Positions 35,257 to 44,533 of a stretch of 64,000 bases of DNA are shown here, one piece after another. The notes below the pieces were generated by a model that saw only the letters and a list, made by a program, of their open reading frames with translations, searched no databases and had not been told where the DNA came from. The stretch comes from Chloroflexota bacterium (GTDB lineage: Bacteria > Chloroflexota > Anaerolineae > Aggregatilineales > Aggregatilineaceae): the NCBI GenBank assembly GCA_012729765.1, contig JAAYCM010000030.1:1-64000 (forward strand). Direction: 5' to 3'. The stretch's first letter is position 1; every line of letters begins with the position of its first letter. The position numbers were made by a program, and so were the translations under genes.

Positions 35257-37536
35257 CTACTGCTGCGGGCGGCTGCGCTCGGCCTTGATCTTGTAGTAGG
35301 CGTCGAGCACATCGCGCACCACCGGCCCGGCCACCAGCGATCCTTCGCCGCCGTTGTAGATGAACGCGATCGCGATGATCTCCGGGTCCTCATAGGGCGC
35401 GTAGCCGGTATACCACGCGTGCGCCGGCCATTGTCCGGGCACACACAGCCCCAGCGGAAAGGCCAGATCGTCGCAGTACTCAGCCGTGCCGGTCTTGCCT
35501 GCCACATTCACATACGGCAGCGCAGCGGGCGAAGCCGTGCCCGATGTCACCGCCAGCCGCATCCCTTGCTGCATCAGATCGATCGAGCGCGAGGTTGCCA
35601 GCGGCGGGATATAGCGCTCGCGGCGGTTCAGGCTCTCGAACTCCAGCGGGTCGCACACATTACGGTTGAAGGTGTACTTGTCCGGCACAAACACCCGGTA
35701 TTGGACGATATCGGTGATGTCGTCATCCGGATTGGGATCGCGGTCGAACTGCCCGGTATAGTTTTCCGGATCGCAGCTATCGGGATCGTAATAGTCACTG
35801 TTCTCCTCACAGCGGCAGGCCAGGCTGTTCTGCCCCTGGACGATCATATCCTCTTGCAGCAGCAGCACGATATCCTCGCCCGGCCTCGGCACGATCGTCC
35901 GCGCGATCACCGGGTCGAAGGTCTGCAAAACGTTTCCGTTCGCGTCTTGCAGGCTGTCCACGATGCTCGGCTGGTAGAGCGTGCCGTCGTTGACCATCGC
36001 CGCGACCGAGGCCAGCAGTTGGAGCGGCGTCACGGTGACATACCCTTGCCCGAAGGCGGCGTTGTAGGTGTCGCCGGTGGACCAGCTCTCACCATACGTG
36101 CGGCGCTTCCAGTCGCGCTCCGGCATCTGGCCCGCCAGCTCGCCCGGCAGCTCGATCCCCAGTTCCGAGCCGATGCCAAACGCCGTTGACCAGCGGTAGA
36201 GATCATCGATCCCCAGGCCGCCGGGCCGCAGTGTAGTAGGGCTTAGCTCCGGGTTGCCGCCGCCGATCTGGTAGAAATAGACGTCGCAGCTTTGCGCAAT
36301 TCCCTCCAGCAGATTGACGTCCCCGTGTCCGGACCGCAGCCAGCACACAAAGGTTTGCCCACGAGCTTCATCGCGCGGGGCGAAAGCGTTGGGCAGCACC
36401 AACTGACCAGGGTCGTGCAGGTAGGTGCGCGGATCGATCACATTCTCTTCGACCACACCGACCGCCGTGATCAGCTTCCAGACCGAGCCGGGCGGGTAGA
36501 GCGCGCTCGTGGCATGATTGACCAGCGGGCGCAGCGGGTCATCAAACTGGTCGAAATAGTATTCGCCATCGATCGCGCGCGCGAAGCGGGTGTTGTCGTA
36601 GCTCGGCCAGCTCACCATCGCCAGAATTTCGCCGTTGCGCGGGTCCATGGCGATCACGACGCCCTGCTGTGTCACCAATCGCTGCGCCTCGGAGTTGACA
36701 ATATTGATCCGGCGGGTGAGCGCTTCCTGGGCCGCCTCTTGCAGCTCGACATCGAGCGTCAGCTGGATGCTCAGGCCGGCCCGGAACTGATCTTCCGCCA
36801 CAAGCTGGAGCGGCTGCCCCGCCACATCGACCACCCAGGTCTGGGTGCCGCGCTGGCCGGCCAGCTCTTCTTCGAAGAACGCCTCGATCCCGGCATAGCC
36901 AATGCGGTCGAAAGCCGGGTCATAGCCCAGCTCGCGCAGGCGCATTTCTTCTTCCGGCCCAATCGGCCCCAGATAGCCGATGATGTGTGCGGTCAATGCG
37001 CCGGTCGGATACTCGCGCACCGACGCAACCTGCACTTCCACGCCCGGCAAAAGCTGTTTCTCTTCCAGAATACGGAAGGCCGCCTGGCGGTCGATGTCCT
37101 GCGCCACCACCACAGCGCGATACGGCGCGATACCCCGACCCTCGCGGACCATCTCGTCCAGGCTGCGCTCGGTGGTGCGCCCGGCAGCATCCGCGACCGC
37201 GCGCGTGGCCGGCACATCGATCAGCGCCGACAGCCGGTTGTAAAGCGCCAGCACGTCGGCAGGATCATCCGGCAGCGCCGCCGGGGTGATGGTCACGTTG
37301 TAGGCGGGGTCGTTCTTCGCCAGCGCCACATCGTTCCGGTCATAGATCGCGCCGCGCGGGGCCGCCTGGAGTACCACTTGCAGGCGGTTCTCTTCGGCGT
37401 CTCCGATAAACTGCTCGCCGCGCACGAACTGTAGCTCGGCGGTGCGCAGCACCAGCACGATCAGCGAGAATACGACAACGGCCTGGAAGAACACCAGCCG
37501 CCATCCCTGAAAAGGCAGAATCCGTCGCTCACTCAT
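35257..37536 (-). CDS. mrdA: Penicillin-binding protein 2 (elongasome transpeptidase)
   Basis: This 759-residue class B penicillin-binding protein has one N-terminal transmembrane helix (about 10-30), a dimerisation/pedestal domain with RGAIYDRN, and a transpeptidase domain. The catalytic SxxK is in PPGSVWK, the SxN-like element is SCDVYF and the KTG box is KTGTAE at 681-686. It cross-links peptidoglycan during side-wall growth with RodA. Residues about 571-650 hold an unusual insertion rich in Asp, Asn, Tyr and Cys (CRCEEN, DPDSCDPEN, DRDPNPDDD, NVCDP) just before the KTG box. Its place between mreD and minC supports the elongation role. Confidence 0.95.
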   Translation of the reverse strand: MSERRILPFQGWRLVFFQAVVVFSLIVLVLRTAELQFVRGEQFIGDAEENRLQVVLQAAPRGAIYDRNDVALAKNDPAYNVTITPAALPDDPADVLALYNRLSALIDVPATRAVADAAGRTTERSLDEMVREGRGIAPYRAVVVAQDIDRQAAFRILEEKQLLPGVEVQVASVREYPTGALTAHIIGYLGPIGPEEEMRLRELGYDPAFDRIGYAGIEAFFEEELAGQRGTQTWVVDVAGQPLQLVAEDQFRAGLSIQLTLDVELQEAAQEALTRRINIVNSEAQRLVTQQGVVIAMDPRNGEILAMVSWPSYDNTRFARAIDGEYYFDQFDDPLRPLVNHATSALYPPGSVWKLITAVGVVEENVIDPRTYLHDPGQLVLPNAFAPRDEARGQTFVCWLRSGHGDVNLLEGIAQSCDVYFYQIGGGNPELSPTTLRPGGLGIDDLYRWSTAFGIGSELGIELPGELAGQMPERDWKRRTYGESWSTGDTYNAAFGQGYVTVTPLQLLASVAAMVNDGTLYQPSIVDSLQDANGNVLQTFDPVIARTIVPRPGEDIVLLLQEDMIVQGQNSLACRCEENSDYYDPDSCDPENYTGQFDRDPNPDDDITDIVQYRVFVPDKYTFNRNVCDPLEFESLNRRERYIPPLATSRSIDLMQQGMRLAVTSGTASPAALPYVNVAGKTGTAEYCDDLAFPLGLCVPGQWPAHAWYTGYAPYEDPEIIAIAFIYNGGEGSLVAGPVVRDVLDAYYKIKAERSRPQQ

Positions 37537-37575
37537 TTTGATACACAGTCCAGCTAATTAACGATTACAGGCCCG

Positions 37576-38079
37576 CTATTCGACGCGCGCCCGGTGCGGG
37601 TGCAGCCAGTGATGCACCACGCCCAGGGCACGAAAGATCGGCACAATGAAAATCACGTTGTAGATCAGCGTCGGCAGGGTGACATACAGCAGCCCCTGCC
37701 CCGGTGCGATCCGCATATCCGTCATCCACAGCACGGTCAGCACACCCAGGTGATAGATCACCGTCCCGCCCGCTGCGACCAACGGCGGGATCAGCAGGTT
37801 GCTGCGGTGCACCTGCCCGAAGAGTGAGTCGGCCACGAATGCGACCGTCACCAGCCCCAGCGATGACGTGCCCAGCGGCGCGATCGAGAACCAGTCTTGC
37901 AGCACGCCGCCGGCGAACGCCCAGGCCAACGCACCGCGCACATCGGCCAGCAGCGCCCACGACACGACCAGCAGAAACACCAGATCGGGCGCGCCGCCGC
38001 CCACTCGCAGTTCCGGCATGACGGTCGCATTGAGAATCGCCGCCAGAATCAGGATCGGGATGCCGATATAATTGCCCAT
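37576..38079 (-). CDS. mreD: Rod shape-determining protein MreD
   Basis: A 167-residue membrane protein with about five to six transmembrane helices and the typical MreD pattern (PDLVFLLVVSWALL, GGVLQDWFS). It is part of the elongasome, linking MreC with RodA and PBP2. It lies 49 bases after mreC and 39 bases before mrdA on the same strand. Confidence 0.92.
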   Translation of the reverse strand: MGNYIGIPILILAAILNATVMPELRVGGGAPDLVFLLVVSWALLADVRGALAWAFAGGVLQDWFSIAPLGTSSLGLVTVAFVADSLFGQVHRSNLLIPPLVAAGGTVIYHLGVLTVLWMTDMRIAPGQGLLYVTLPTLIYNVIFIVPIFRALGVVHHWLHPHRARVE

Positions 38080-38128
38080 CTGCCCCTGTCAGTCGCGCCG
38101 TTTCCCCACGCCGTTCCACGCTGCCGCG

Positions 38129-38989
38129 CTAGGGTGTGGCCGCGCCTTCTGTTTGATCACCAAACACGGCCAGGTCAACCGGCTCGAAGTTGACCACTAC
38201 CTGCACGATCTCCAGCCGGTCGAAATCGACCAGGCTGCGCACGCGCGCTTCCTGGTACAGCTCGTTCTGCGAAAGCGACACGCTCATCACGCGCCCCAGC
38301 AGCAGGTCGGCGGGGAAGTTCTGCCCCAGGCCGTTCGTCACCACCAGATCGCCTTCCGAGACGCCCGCCGTGACCGGAATATACTGCATCAGCAGGTCGC
38401 CCGCGAGCTGTCCCACCACCAGGCCATCGGCCCGCGAGTCTTGCAGCCGCGCGTTGACGCTGCTGTTCAGGTCGGTCAGCAGCAGCACCTCGGCCCCGGT
38501 CGCCGAAATCTTGACCACGCGTCCGACCATGCCCAGCTCGGTCACGACCGGGTCAAAAATATCGACGCCGTCACGCCGCCCGCAGTCGATCTGGATCGCG
38601 CGCACGAAGCCCGACGTATCGCGCCCGATCACGTCACAGGTCACATACTCGCGGTCTTCCGGTCCCTGGCGGTCATAGTCGAGCAGCGCCGCCAGCCGGT
38701 CATAGTCGTGGCCTTTCTCGCGCAGCGCGGCCAGTTCCGACTGGTATACCGCCAGCGCTTCTTCGAGATCGCGGTTGCGCTGCTCCAGCCGGCGGAAGTT
38801 GGCGATGTCGGTGGTGAAGTTGCTAACCCCGCGCGAAGCGCCGCTCACGGCGTCCTGCACGAAATTGAGCGGCACCGCCACCACGCTCTCCAGCGGACCG
38901 AACACCCCGCCCCGGCTGAGCGCGATCACCACCATCACGGCCACCAGCGTCAGCCCAAATGTAAAGACACGGCCTGCTCGCAGCGTCAT
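38129..38989 (-). CDS. mreC: Rod shape-determining protein MreC
   Basis: This 286-residue protein has an N-terminal transmembrane helix (about 8-28), a coiled coil (about 65-105: LEQRNRDLEEALAVYQSELAALREK) and the two beta-barrel domains of MreC on the outer side. It organises PBP2 in the elongasome. The start is ATG 38989 with GGAGG seven bases upstream. A TATAAT on the minus strand at 39081-39076 suggests an own promoter after the hairpin that follows mreB. Confidence 0.93.
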   Translation of the reverse strand: MTLRAGRVFTFGLTLVAVMVVIALSRGGVFGPLESVVAVPLNFVQDAVSGASRGVSNFTTDIANFRRLEQRNRDLEEALAVYQSELAALREKGHDYDRLAALLDYDRQGPEDREYVTCDVIGRDTSGFVRAIQIDCGRRDGVDIFDPVVTELGMVGRVVKISATGAEVLLLTDLNSSVNARLQDSRADGLVVGQLAGDLLMQYIPVTAGVSEGDLVVTNGLGQNFPADLLLGRVMSVSLSQNELYQEARVRSLVDFDRLEIVQVVVNFEPVDLAVFGDQTEGAATP

Positions 38990-39075
38990 CCCACAACCTC
39001 CACCAACCTTTGTCCCACGTCTAACCCTCGCCCCATCTCCGGCGCTCTGACAAAGCACGCCTGCGGGCGAGCGCG

Positions 39076-39081
39076 ATTATA
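39076..39081 (-). promoter_or_regulatory. -10 element upstream of mreC
   Basis: A perfect TATAAT on the minus strand, 87 bases before the mreC start and downstream of the hairpin at 39109-39136. No good -35 was found. Confidence 0.4.
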
Positions 39082-39108
39082 CCGCAGCCACCCATCATCT
39101 CTAGCAAG

Positions 39109-39136
39109 CTGCCCCGAATCATCCGATTCGGGGCAG
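39109..39136. terminator. Perfect 12-base hairpin between mreB and mreC
   Basis: CTGCCCCGAATC (39109-39120) pairs fully with GATTCGGGGCAG (39125-39136) around four bases. No T tract follows on the minus strand, so it may be a weak terminator or an RNA-stability element. Confidence 0.55.
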
Positions 39137-39220
39137 AAAGTTTTCCTCAGTGTAATCGAAGTTTGAACAATCCGGCAGGGCCAGACTGTGGCCTGATCCG
39201 ATGCGCGCCAACCGCCCGGA

Positions 39221-40285
39221 TCAGTGCTGCGTCGAGCCGCGCTCCAGCCCGGCCAGCAGCGACCGCAGATTGTCGTAGTCTTCGAGAATACGCCCCGCCC
39301 CGCGCGCAACGCAGGTCATCGCGTCTTCGGCCAGCCACACGCGCACGTTGACTTCGTCGGCCACGCGCTCGGTCAGCCCCTTGAGCTGGCTGCCGCCGCC
39401 CGCCATACAGATGCCCGACTCCATCAGGTCCGATACCAGTTCCGGCGGCGTCTCGTCCAGCGCGTCGCGGATCGTGTCGATCACGATGCTGACCGACGGG
39501 TTGAGCGCCTCGCGCAGCTCGATCGATGAAATCTCGACCGCTTCCGGCAGGCCGCTTACCAGGTTGCGCCCGCGCAGGATCATCGTGCGCTCTTCGGGCA
39601 GCGGGTAGGCCGAGCCGATCTCGATCTTGGCGCGCTCGGCGGTGCGCTCTCCGACCAGCAGATTGTACTTGGCGCGCATGTACTGGACGATGTCCTCGTC
39701 CATCTCGTCGCCCGCCACGCGGATCGAGCGGCTGATCACGATCCCGCCCAGCGAGAAGATCGCCACCTCGGTCGTGCCGCCGCCGATATCGACCACCATG
39801 CTGCCGCGCGTCTCCTGGATCGGCAGCCCGGCCCCGATTGCCGCCGCGACCGGCTCCTCGATCAGAAACGCTTCGCGCGCCCCGGCGCTGATCGTCGCGT
39901 CGTACACGGCGCGCTTCTCGACCTCGGTCACGCCCGACGGGATGCCCACCACCACGCGCGGGCGTGGGATCGGCACCCAGCTTTGCTCATGGGCCTTGCG
40001 GATGAAATAGTCCAGCATGGCCTCGGTGATCTCAAACTCGCTGATCACGCCGTCGCGCAGAGGCCGCACCACCATGAACCTCGAAGTCGGTGTCTTGCCG
40101 AACATCTCCTTGGCCTCGCGCCCAACACTGATCGGGCGGCGCGTCTTGCGCTCGATCGCCACATAGGAAGGCTCATTGATCACAATGCCCTTCCCGCGCA
40201 CACTCACCAGCGTGTTGGCGGTCCCCAGGTCGATCCCGATATCCAGTGAAAACAGGCCGAGAAGCCAGTCAAGTGGGCTAACCAA
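39221..40285 (-). CDS. mreB: Rod shape-determining actin-like protein MreB
   Basis: This 354-residue actin-fold ATPase has the phosphate-1 motif IGIDLGTANT near residue 17, the connect and phosphate-2 region VDIGGGTTEVA and the adenosine motif MAGGGSQLKG. It forms membrane-bound filaments that direct side-wall synthesis. The start appears to be TTG 40285 with GAGGAG eleven bases upstream; no in-frame ATG or GTG gives a better N terminus. It heads the mre-min cluster and has a -10 element upstream. Confidence 0.96.
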   Translation of the reverse strand: MVSPLDWLLGLFSLDIGIDLGTANTLVSVRGKGIVINEPSYVAIERKTRRPISVGREAKEMFGKTPTSRFMVVRPLRDGVISEFEITEAMLDYFIRKAHEQSWVPIPRPRVVVGIPSGVTEVEKRAVYDATISAGAREAFLIEEPVAAAIGAGLPIQETRGSMVVDIGGGTTEVAIFSLGGIVISRSIRVAGDEMDEDIVQYMRAKYNLLVGERTAERAKIEIGSAYPLPEERTMILRGRNLVSGLPEAVEISSIELREALNPSVSIVIDTIRDALDETPPELVSDLMESGICMAGGGSQLKGLTERVADEVNVRVWLAEDAMTCVARGAGRILEDYDNLRSLLAGLERGSTQH

Positions 40286-40332
40286 CTCGATGCACTCTCC
40301 TCAATCGTCCAGCGGCGCGGCACCAGCGCGGC

Positions 40333-40341
40333 ATTATACCA
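40333..40341 (-). promoter_or_regulatory. Extended -10 promoter of mreB
   Basis: On the minus strand TGGTATAAT, an extended -10 with perfect TATAAT, about 48 bases before the mreB start. A -35 is not evident, as expected for extended -10 promoters. Confidence 0.55.
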
Positions 40342-40640
40342 CGCGCCGGTTCATCGCGGCAGACCGATTCATGCTATCCCGTATCCTGCGGCGGCCTCAC
40401 GTGTCGTAGTAGAGTACACGATCACATCGCCCCTGACGGACAGTTCTCATCCAATCCTCAGGTTCAACCGAAGCGACGAGCCGGGGCTGTTGCGCCACAG
40501 AATTCCAAAAGCCGCCAGTTGGTGAGCATAACGAGCGTGGGGTACAGGGAGGCTGCGCCTTATACCCTGGCTGTGCTGACGCTGGCGGCGTTTTTAACAC
40601 GTTTTAGGCGCAGCGCCAAACGGTACCCCCGGCAGCGAAT

Positions 40641-40693
40641 GGTCCCCTCACCCGCCCTGCCACCACACACGCAGGGCCAACCGCGAGGGGACC
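40641..40693 (-). terminator. Long inverted repeat after the phosphohexomutase gene
   Basis: GGTCCCCTC (40641-40649) pairs with GAGGGGACC (40685-40693), and inside GCCCTGC pairs with GCAGGGC. It lies 30 bases past the stop codon. There is no T tract, so termination is only inferred. Confidence 0.5.
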
Positions 40694-40722
40694 AGCTTCG
40701 GGTCTGCGCCGGATGCCAGCGC

Positions 40723-42138
40723 CTACTGAAACGCCTCGATCTGCTTGCGCAGGTTGCTGCGATCGACTTCGGGGTAGTCGTCCAGCAGATCGTCGAAGCG
40801 GTGCATATATTCGACCAGTTGGGCGTTGGTGTGCGCCTCGAAGCGCATGGTGATCGCCGGCTGGGTGTTGCTGGCACGCACCAGCCCCCAGCCGTTTTCG
40901 AAGATCGCGCGCGCGCCGTCTACCGTGTTGACCTCGTAGCGGTCCTGGAGCCGGTCGCGCACGGCGTCGATGATCCTGAACTTGATGTTATCCGGCGCGG
41001 ACATGATGATCTCCGGCGTCGCCAGCATACTCGGCATCTCACCCAACGCCTGCGAGAGCACCTTGTCGCTCTTGCTGAAGATTTCGAGCGCCTTGAGCGC
41101 CACCAGCGGCGCATCGTCGAAACCGTAGTAGTCCTCGCCGATGAAGATATGCCCGCTCACCTCACCGCCGATCAGCGCGCCGATCTCGCTCATCTTCATC
41201 TTCATCAGGCTGTGGCCGGACTTCCACATCACCGGCTCGCCGCCGTGCTCGCGGATGATGTCGGGGAGCACCTGGCTCGACTTCACATCGAAGACGACCT
41301 TCGCGCCGGGATGCCGCGCCAGCAGATCGCGCGCCAGCAGCGCCAGCAGCCGGTCCGCCGCCACATGATGCCCGTGATCATCGATCAGGCCGCAGCGGTC
41401 CGCGTCGCCGTCGAAGCCGATGCCGAAGTCGGCGTTGTGCTCGATCACGGCGGCTTCCAGGTCTTTGGTCAGCTCCGGGTTTTCGGGGTTGGGCAGGTGG
41501 TTGGGGAACGAGCCATCCGGCTCGCAGAACAGGCAGATCACCTCGACGCCGAGGTCTTCCATCACGGGCGGGACATACGAGCCGCTCAGCCCGTTCCCGG
41601 CATCGACCACGACCTTCAGCCTGCGCGGCCCCATCTGGACCTTGCCCTTGATGGTCGCCATGTGCCGGTGGATCATGTCGTAATCCTGGTGCAGTGTGCC
41701 CTGCCCCGCCAGGAAGTCGTCGGCCAGGATCAGTTGCAGCAGGTCTTGAATCTGCTGATCGGCCAGTGCCAGCCGCCCATAGGCCATCTTGATCCCGTTG
41801 TACTCCGTCGTCAGGTGGCTGCCGGTGATCATGATGCCGCCCGCGCGGTCATGCGACGCGGACGCGAAATAGACGGTCGGCGTCAGCACCGGGCCGATAT
41901 CCGTCACGGCGATCCCGGTCGCCCGCAGCCCTTCGATGAGCGCGTCCTTGAGCATCGGCGTGGTGGCGCGGTTGTCGCCGCCGACAAAAACCTGCGCGAG
42001 ATTCAGGTTGCGCTGCACATAGGTACCATACGCCTGCCCCACCAGGCGCGCGACATCCGGCGTTAGCTGGGCATCTGCGCCAACTGCCGTGCCCCGGATG
42101 TCGTACTTGCGAAAAATCTCCTTAGGGATTTGCGCCAT
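40723..42138 (-). CDS. Phosphomannomutase/phosphoglucomutase family protein (second copy)
   Basis: This 471-residue phosphohexomutase is clearly paralogous to the protein at 1703-3076: same YDIRG start, the same phosphoserine loop TGSHL (in place of TASHNP), GFDGDADR metal loop, ISGHSL-like strand (KSGHSLMK) and RASNTQP near the C terminus. It should interconvert hexose 1- and 6-phosphates for glycan precursors. It lies upstream of the mre-min cluster but is separated from mreB by 437 bases, so it is probably not co-transcribed. Which copy serves which sugar is unknown. Confidence 0.92.
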   Translation of the reverse strand: MAQIPKEIFRKYDIRGTAVGADAQLTPDVARLVGQAYGTYVQRNLNLAQVFVGGDNRATTPMLKDALIEGLRATGIAVTDIGPVLTPTVYFASASHDRAGGIMITGSHLTTEYNGIKMAYGRLALADQQIQDLLQLILADDFLAGQGTLHQDYDMIHRHMATIKGKVQMGPRRLKVVVDAGNGLSGSYVPPVMEDLGVEVICLFCEPDGSFPNHLPNPENPELTKDLEAAVIEHNADFGIGFDGDADRCGLIDDHGHHVAADRLLALLARDLLARHPGAKVVFDVKSSQVLPDIIREHGGEPVMWKSGHSLMKMKMSEIGALIGGEVSGHIFIGEDYYGFDDAPLVALKALEIFSKSDKVLSQALGEMPSMLATPEIIMSAPDNIKFRIIDAVRDRLQDRYEVNTVDGARAIFENGWGLVRASNTQPAITMRFEAHTNAQLVEYMHRFDDLLDDYPEVDRSNLRKQIEAFQ

Positions 42139-42225
42139 GAGTTCCTCCGCGAATCAGCGCTGCAAAATAACTGGTGAGATTATAAGCACGTTCAGCCCCA
42201 GCCCCGCCGCCAGCAGCGCGCTATG

Positions 42226-42298
42226 GCCCCTTCCCTCCGCGACAGCGTGGGGGAAGGGGTTGGGGGATGGGGGGTAAAAACACCTGACACGCGCTAAA
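42226..42298 (+). repeat. Dispersed palindromic element, right half only
   Basis: CCCCTTCCCTCC...GGGGGAAGGGG, GGATGGGGGG, then a decayed arm ACACCTGACACGCGCTA. The right edge overlaps the TAG stop codon of the VOC gene (42294-42296). Confidence 0.75.
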
Positions 42299-42710
42299 GC
42301 AGGCCGCGCCGCCCGGTCTGGGGGTGCGGCGGCGTCTCCGAGCGCGGGATCGACTGGTTGATCGACCAGCAAAAGCCGTCGGGATCGCGCACGGTGAATT
42401 CACGCAGCCCGTACCACTGGTTCTGCGGCGGGCTGTCGGTCTGGATGCCGTTCGTGCTAAGGCGCTGGTGCACGGCGTCCACGTCCTCGACCTGCATATA
42501 GAGCGTGACGTTACACCCCTGCCCCGCGCTGTGCCGTGAAATATCCTCGCGCAGCAGCCAGAGCGAGCGCCCGTCGCGCGCCATACTGACCCACTGCAAG
42601 CCTTCGTCGTCGTGGATGCCTTCCAGCTCGACTTCGAAGCCCAACTCTTTGTACCAGTAGATCGAGGTCTGCACGTCCTCGACCGTCAACTCGACAATAA
42701 TTGGCTGCAT
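42294..42710 (-). CDS. VOC (glyoxalase/bleomycin-resistance) family protein
   Basis: This 138-residue protein has the paired beta-alpha-beta-beta-beta units of the vicinal oxygen chelate fold, with SIYWYKELGFEVE in the first and VRDPDGFCWSIN in the second. These proteins act as glyoxalases, dioxygenases or drug-binding proteins. The expected metal ligands are only partly recognisable, so the activity is open. It stands alone, and its stop codon lies in the edge of a dispersed element. Confidence 0.85.
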   Translation of the reverse strand: MQPIIVELTVEDVQTSIYWYKELGFEVELEGIHDDEGLQWVSMARDGRSLWLLREDISRHSAGQGCNVTLYMQVEDVDAVHQRLSTNGIQTDSPPQNQWYGLREFTVRDPDGFCWSINQSIPRSETPPHPQTGRRGLL

Positions 42711-42849
42711 GACTCGCCCCTCCTTGCCAGCCTACTGATCACGGATTATACCCGGCGATTCCGGCGAGCGGCGAAAACCTCATATCACCCCTGCGGTTTA
42801 TGCCGCTGGCCCTGTCTCCACAGCGTCATGAAGGCAGGGCCAGCGGGGG

Positions 42850-42985
42850 GATTTTGACTGAAGCCTGTTTTACCCCCCATCCTAAATCCTTCCCCCACAA
42901 GGTGAGAAGGACTTGAAAAACGCCGCCGCGCTCCCCTTCCCTCCGCGCCAGCGTGGGGGAAGGGGCCAAGGGGATGGGGGGCAGT
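42850..42985 (+). repeat. Dispersed palindromic element with alternative end
   Basis: The left arm TTTTGACTGAAGCCTGTTT is the inverse of the right arm of the copy at 22074-22212. The core has CCCCCCATCCTAAATCC, two hairpins and GGATGGGGGG. It fills most of the 309-base gap between the VOC and MFS genes. Confidence 0.75.
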
Positions 42986-43019
42986 TGAACCGCCTTTATC
43001 AGCCGGTACTGTGCTTCGC

Positions 43020-44312
43020 TTATGCTTCGGGAGCCAGCGCCGGGGTGCCGCCGTCCACCATCTGCGCGGCCCCATTGTTCTTTTCCATATTCACCAGCGC
43101 CGGGATAAAGAAGCCGAGCACGCCCATCGCGCCGCAGAACACCCCGGCGACGATATACCAGAGCTGGATGCCAAGCTCGTCCGCCAGCGGACCGGCCAAA
43201 GCCAGGCTCAGCGGCGACATGGCCGTCGCAGCGCTCGTCAGCAGCGTGAAGACGCGCCCCTGCATCTCCGGCGCGACACTGGCCTGGAGCACGGCAAACA
43301 GTGGGCCATTGGTGATCGGGTTCATAAAGCCGAGCAGCAGCATCGCCGCCAGCGCGACGCCGAACAGCGAGCCGGGCAGCACGCCGACCATCACCGAGCC
43401 GATTCCCATACCGATCAGGCCCAGCATCGACGTAACGAGCTTGCGCTTGAAACCGCCCCACACGCCCAGCGCCAGCCCCCCCGCGATCACACCAATCCCC
43501 CACGCCGCCTCAGTCCAGCCGAGCTCCAGCGCGCCGCCGCCAAAATGATCCTTGACGAGCAGCGGCAGCAGCGCGAACGCCGGGCTGAACAGGAAGTTGA
43601 TCATGGTCGCCATCACCATGATGATCATCAGCCCCGGCCAGCCGCGCACATAGCGCAGCCCGCTGCGCAGATCGGCCCAGATCGACGGCTTGGAGCTGTC
43701 GCCCACCGGGGCGCTGCGCGCCGGCTGCGGGATCATCACGAACAGCAGCGGCGTTACGGCCAGCGCCGCCGTCACAATGTCGATCGCGAGCACCTGCGCC
43801 ATCGGCAGCGCTTCGAGCAGCAGCGCGCCCACCGGCGGCGCGACGATGCTGATCGCGCCCTGCATGCTCTGGTTCAGCCCGGCGATGCGCGAGAGATGCT
43901 CCGGCGGCACCATCAGCGAGGTCGAGGCCTGCATCGCCGGCCAGTGGAACGCGCCGCCCAGCGAGCGGATCAGCATGATCACATAGATATGCCAGACCTG
44001 CACCCAGCCCATGCTGAAGAGCACGACCAGCCACACCGTCGCCAGCGCGATCCCGGTGTCGGCCACGATCATCGTCCGCCGCCGGTTCCAGCGATCGACA
44101 TAGGCCCCGGCCAGCGGCCCCAGGAAGATCTGCGGCAGCATGGCAACCAGCGACGCCGTCGCCAGCACGGTGGCCGAGCCGGTTTCTCTGGTCAGCCACC
44201 ATACCAGCGCGAACTGTACCAGCGAGCTGCCGAGCAGCGAGAATGTCTGTCCAAACCAGATGCTAAAAAACGGAATCTGCCATCGTTTATCCGGCTGCTC
44301 ACTCTGCTGCAT
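43020..44312 (-). CDS. MFS transporter (exporter-like)
   Basis: A 430-residue protein with 12 predicted transmembrane helices. The MFS loop 2-3 motif appears as GAYVDRWNRRRTM. The overall pattern (WFGQTFSLLGSSLVQFALVWWL) resembles the MFS_3 group of macrolide and siderophore exporters. It would export a small molecule using the proton gradient; the substrate is unknown. It is monocistronic, with an AT-rich upstream region. Confidence 0.88.
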   Translation of the reverse strand: MQQSEQPDKRWQIPFFSIWFGQTFSLLGSSLVQFALVWWLTRETGSATVLATASLVAMLPQIFLGPLAGAYVDRWNRRRTMIVADTGIALATVWLVVLFSMGWVQVWHIYVIMLIRSLGGAFHWPAMQASTSLMVPPEHLSRIAGLNQSMQGAISIVAPPVGALLLEALPMAQVLAIDIVTAALAVTPLLFVMIPQPARSAPVGDSSKPSIWADLRSGLRYVRGWPGLMIIMVMATMINFLFSPAFALLPLLVKDHFGGGALELGWTEAAWGIGVIAGGLALGVWGGFKRKLVTSMLGLIGMGIGSVMVGVLPGSLFGVALAAMLLLGFMNPITNGPLFAVLQASVAPEMQGRVFTLLTSAATAMSPLSLALAGPLADELGIQLWYIVAGVFCGAMGVLGFFIPALVNMEKNNGAAQMVDGGTPALAPEA

Positions 44313-44450
44313 GATCGTCTCCTTCTGTTTGCGCCAACCACTAAATACACAGTATAACTTGATTTTTTAAAGGCGCGAATTAATTTTCTGAATGATCTGT
44401 CTGATATTTCTCGTAAATCTCACGACACATCCTAATACGTCTCACCCCAC

Positions 44451-44487
44451 AAAAAGTTTCCCCGGATACAGTTTTGTATCCGGGGAA
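44451..44487 (-). terminator. Terminator of the peptidase operon
   Basis: A perfect 12-base stem, TTCCCCGGATAC (44458-44469) with GTATCCGGGGAA (44476-44487). On the minus strand it is followed by ACTTTTTG. Confidence 0.9.
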
Positions 44488-44533
44488 CGGGATTGGTAAC
44501 CTTACCCGGCGGTGCGCCGGGACCCGCCGCGCG

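Larger units (their letters stand above)
40286..40722. other. Intergenic region between mreB and the phosphohexomutase gene
   Basis: This 437-base gap contains the mreB -10 element and a long inverted repeat (40641-40693). The stretch from 40350 to 40640 shows no credible gene, RNA or copy of the main repeat. Confidence 0.5.
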
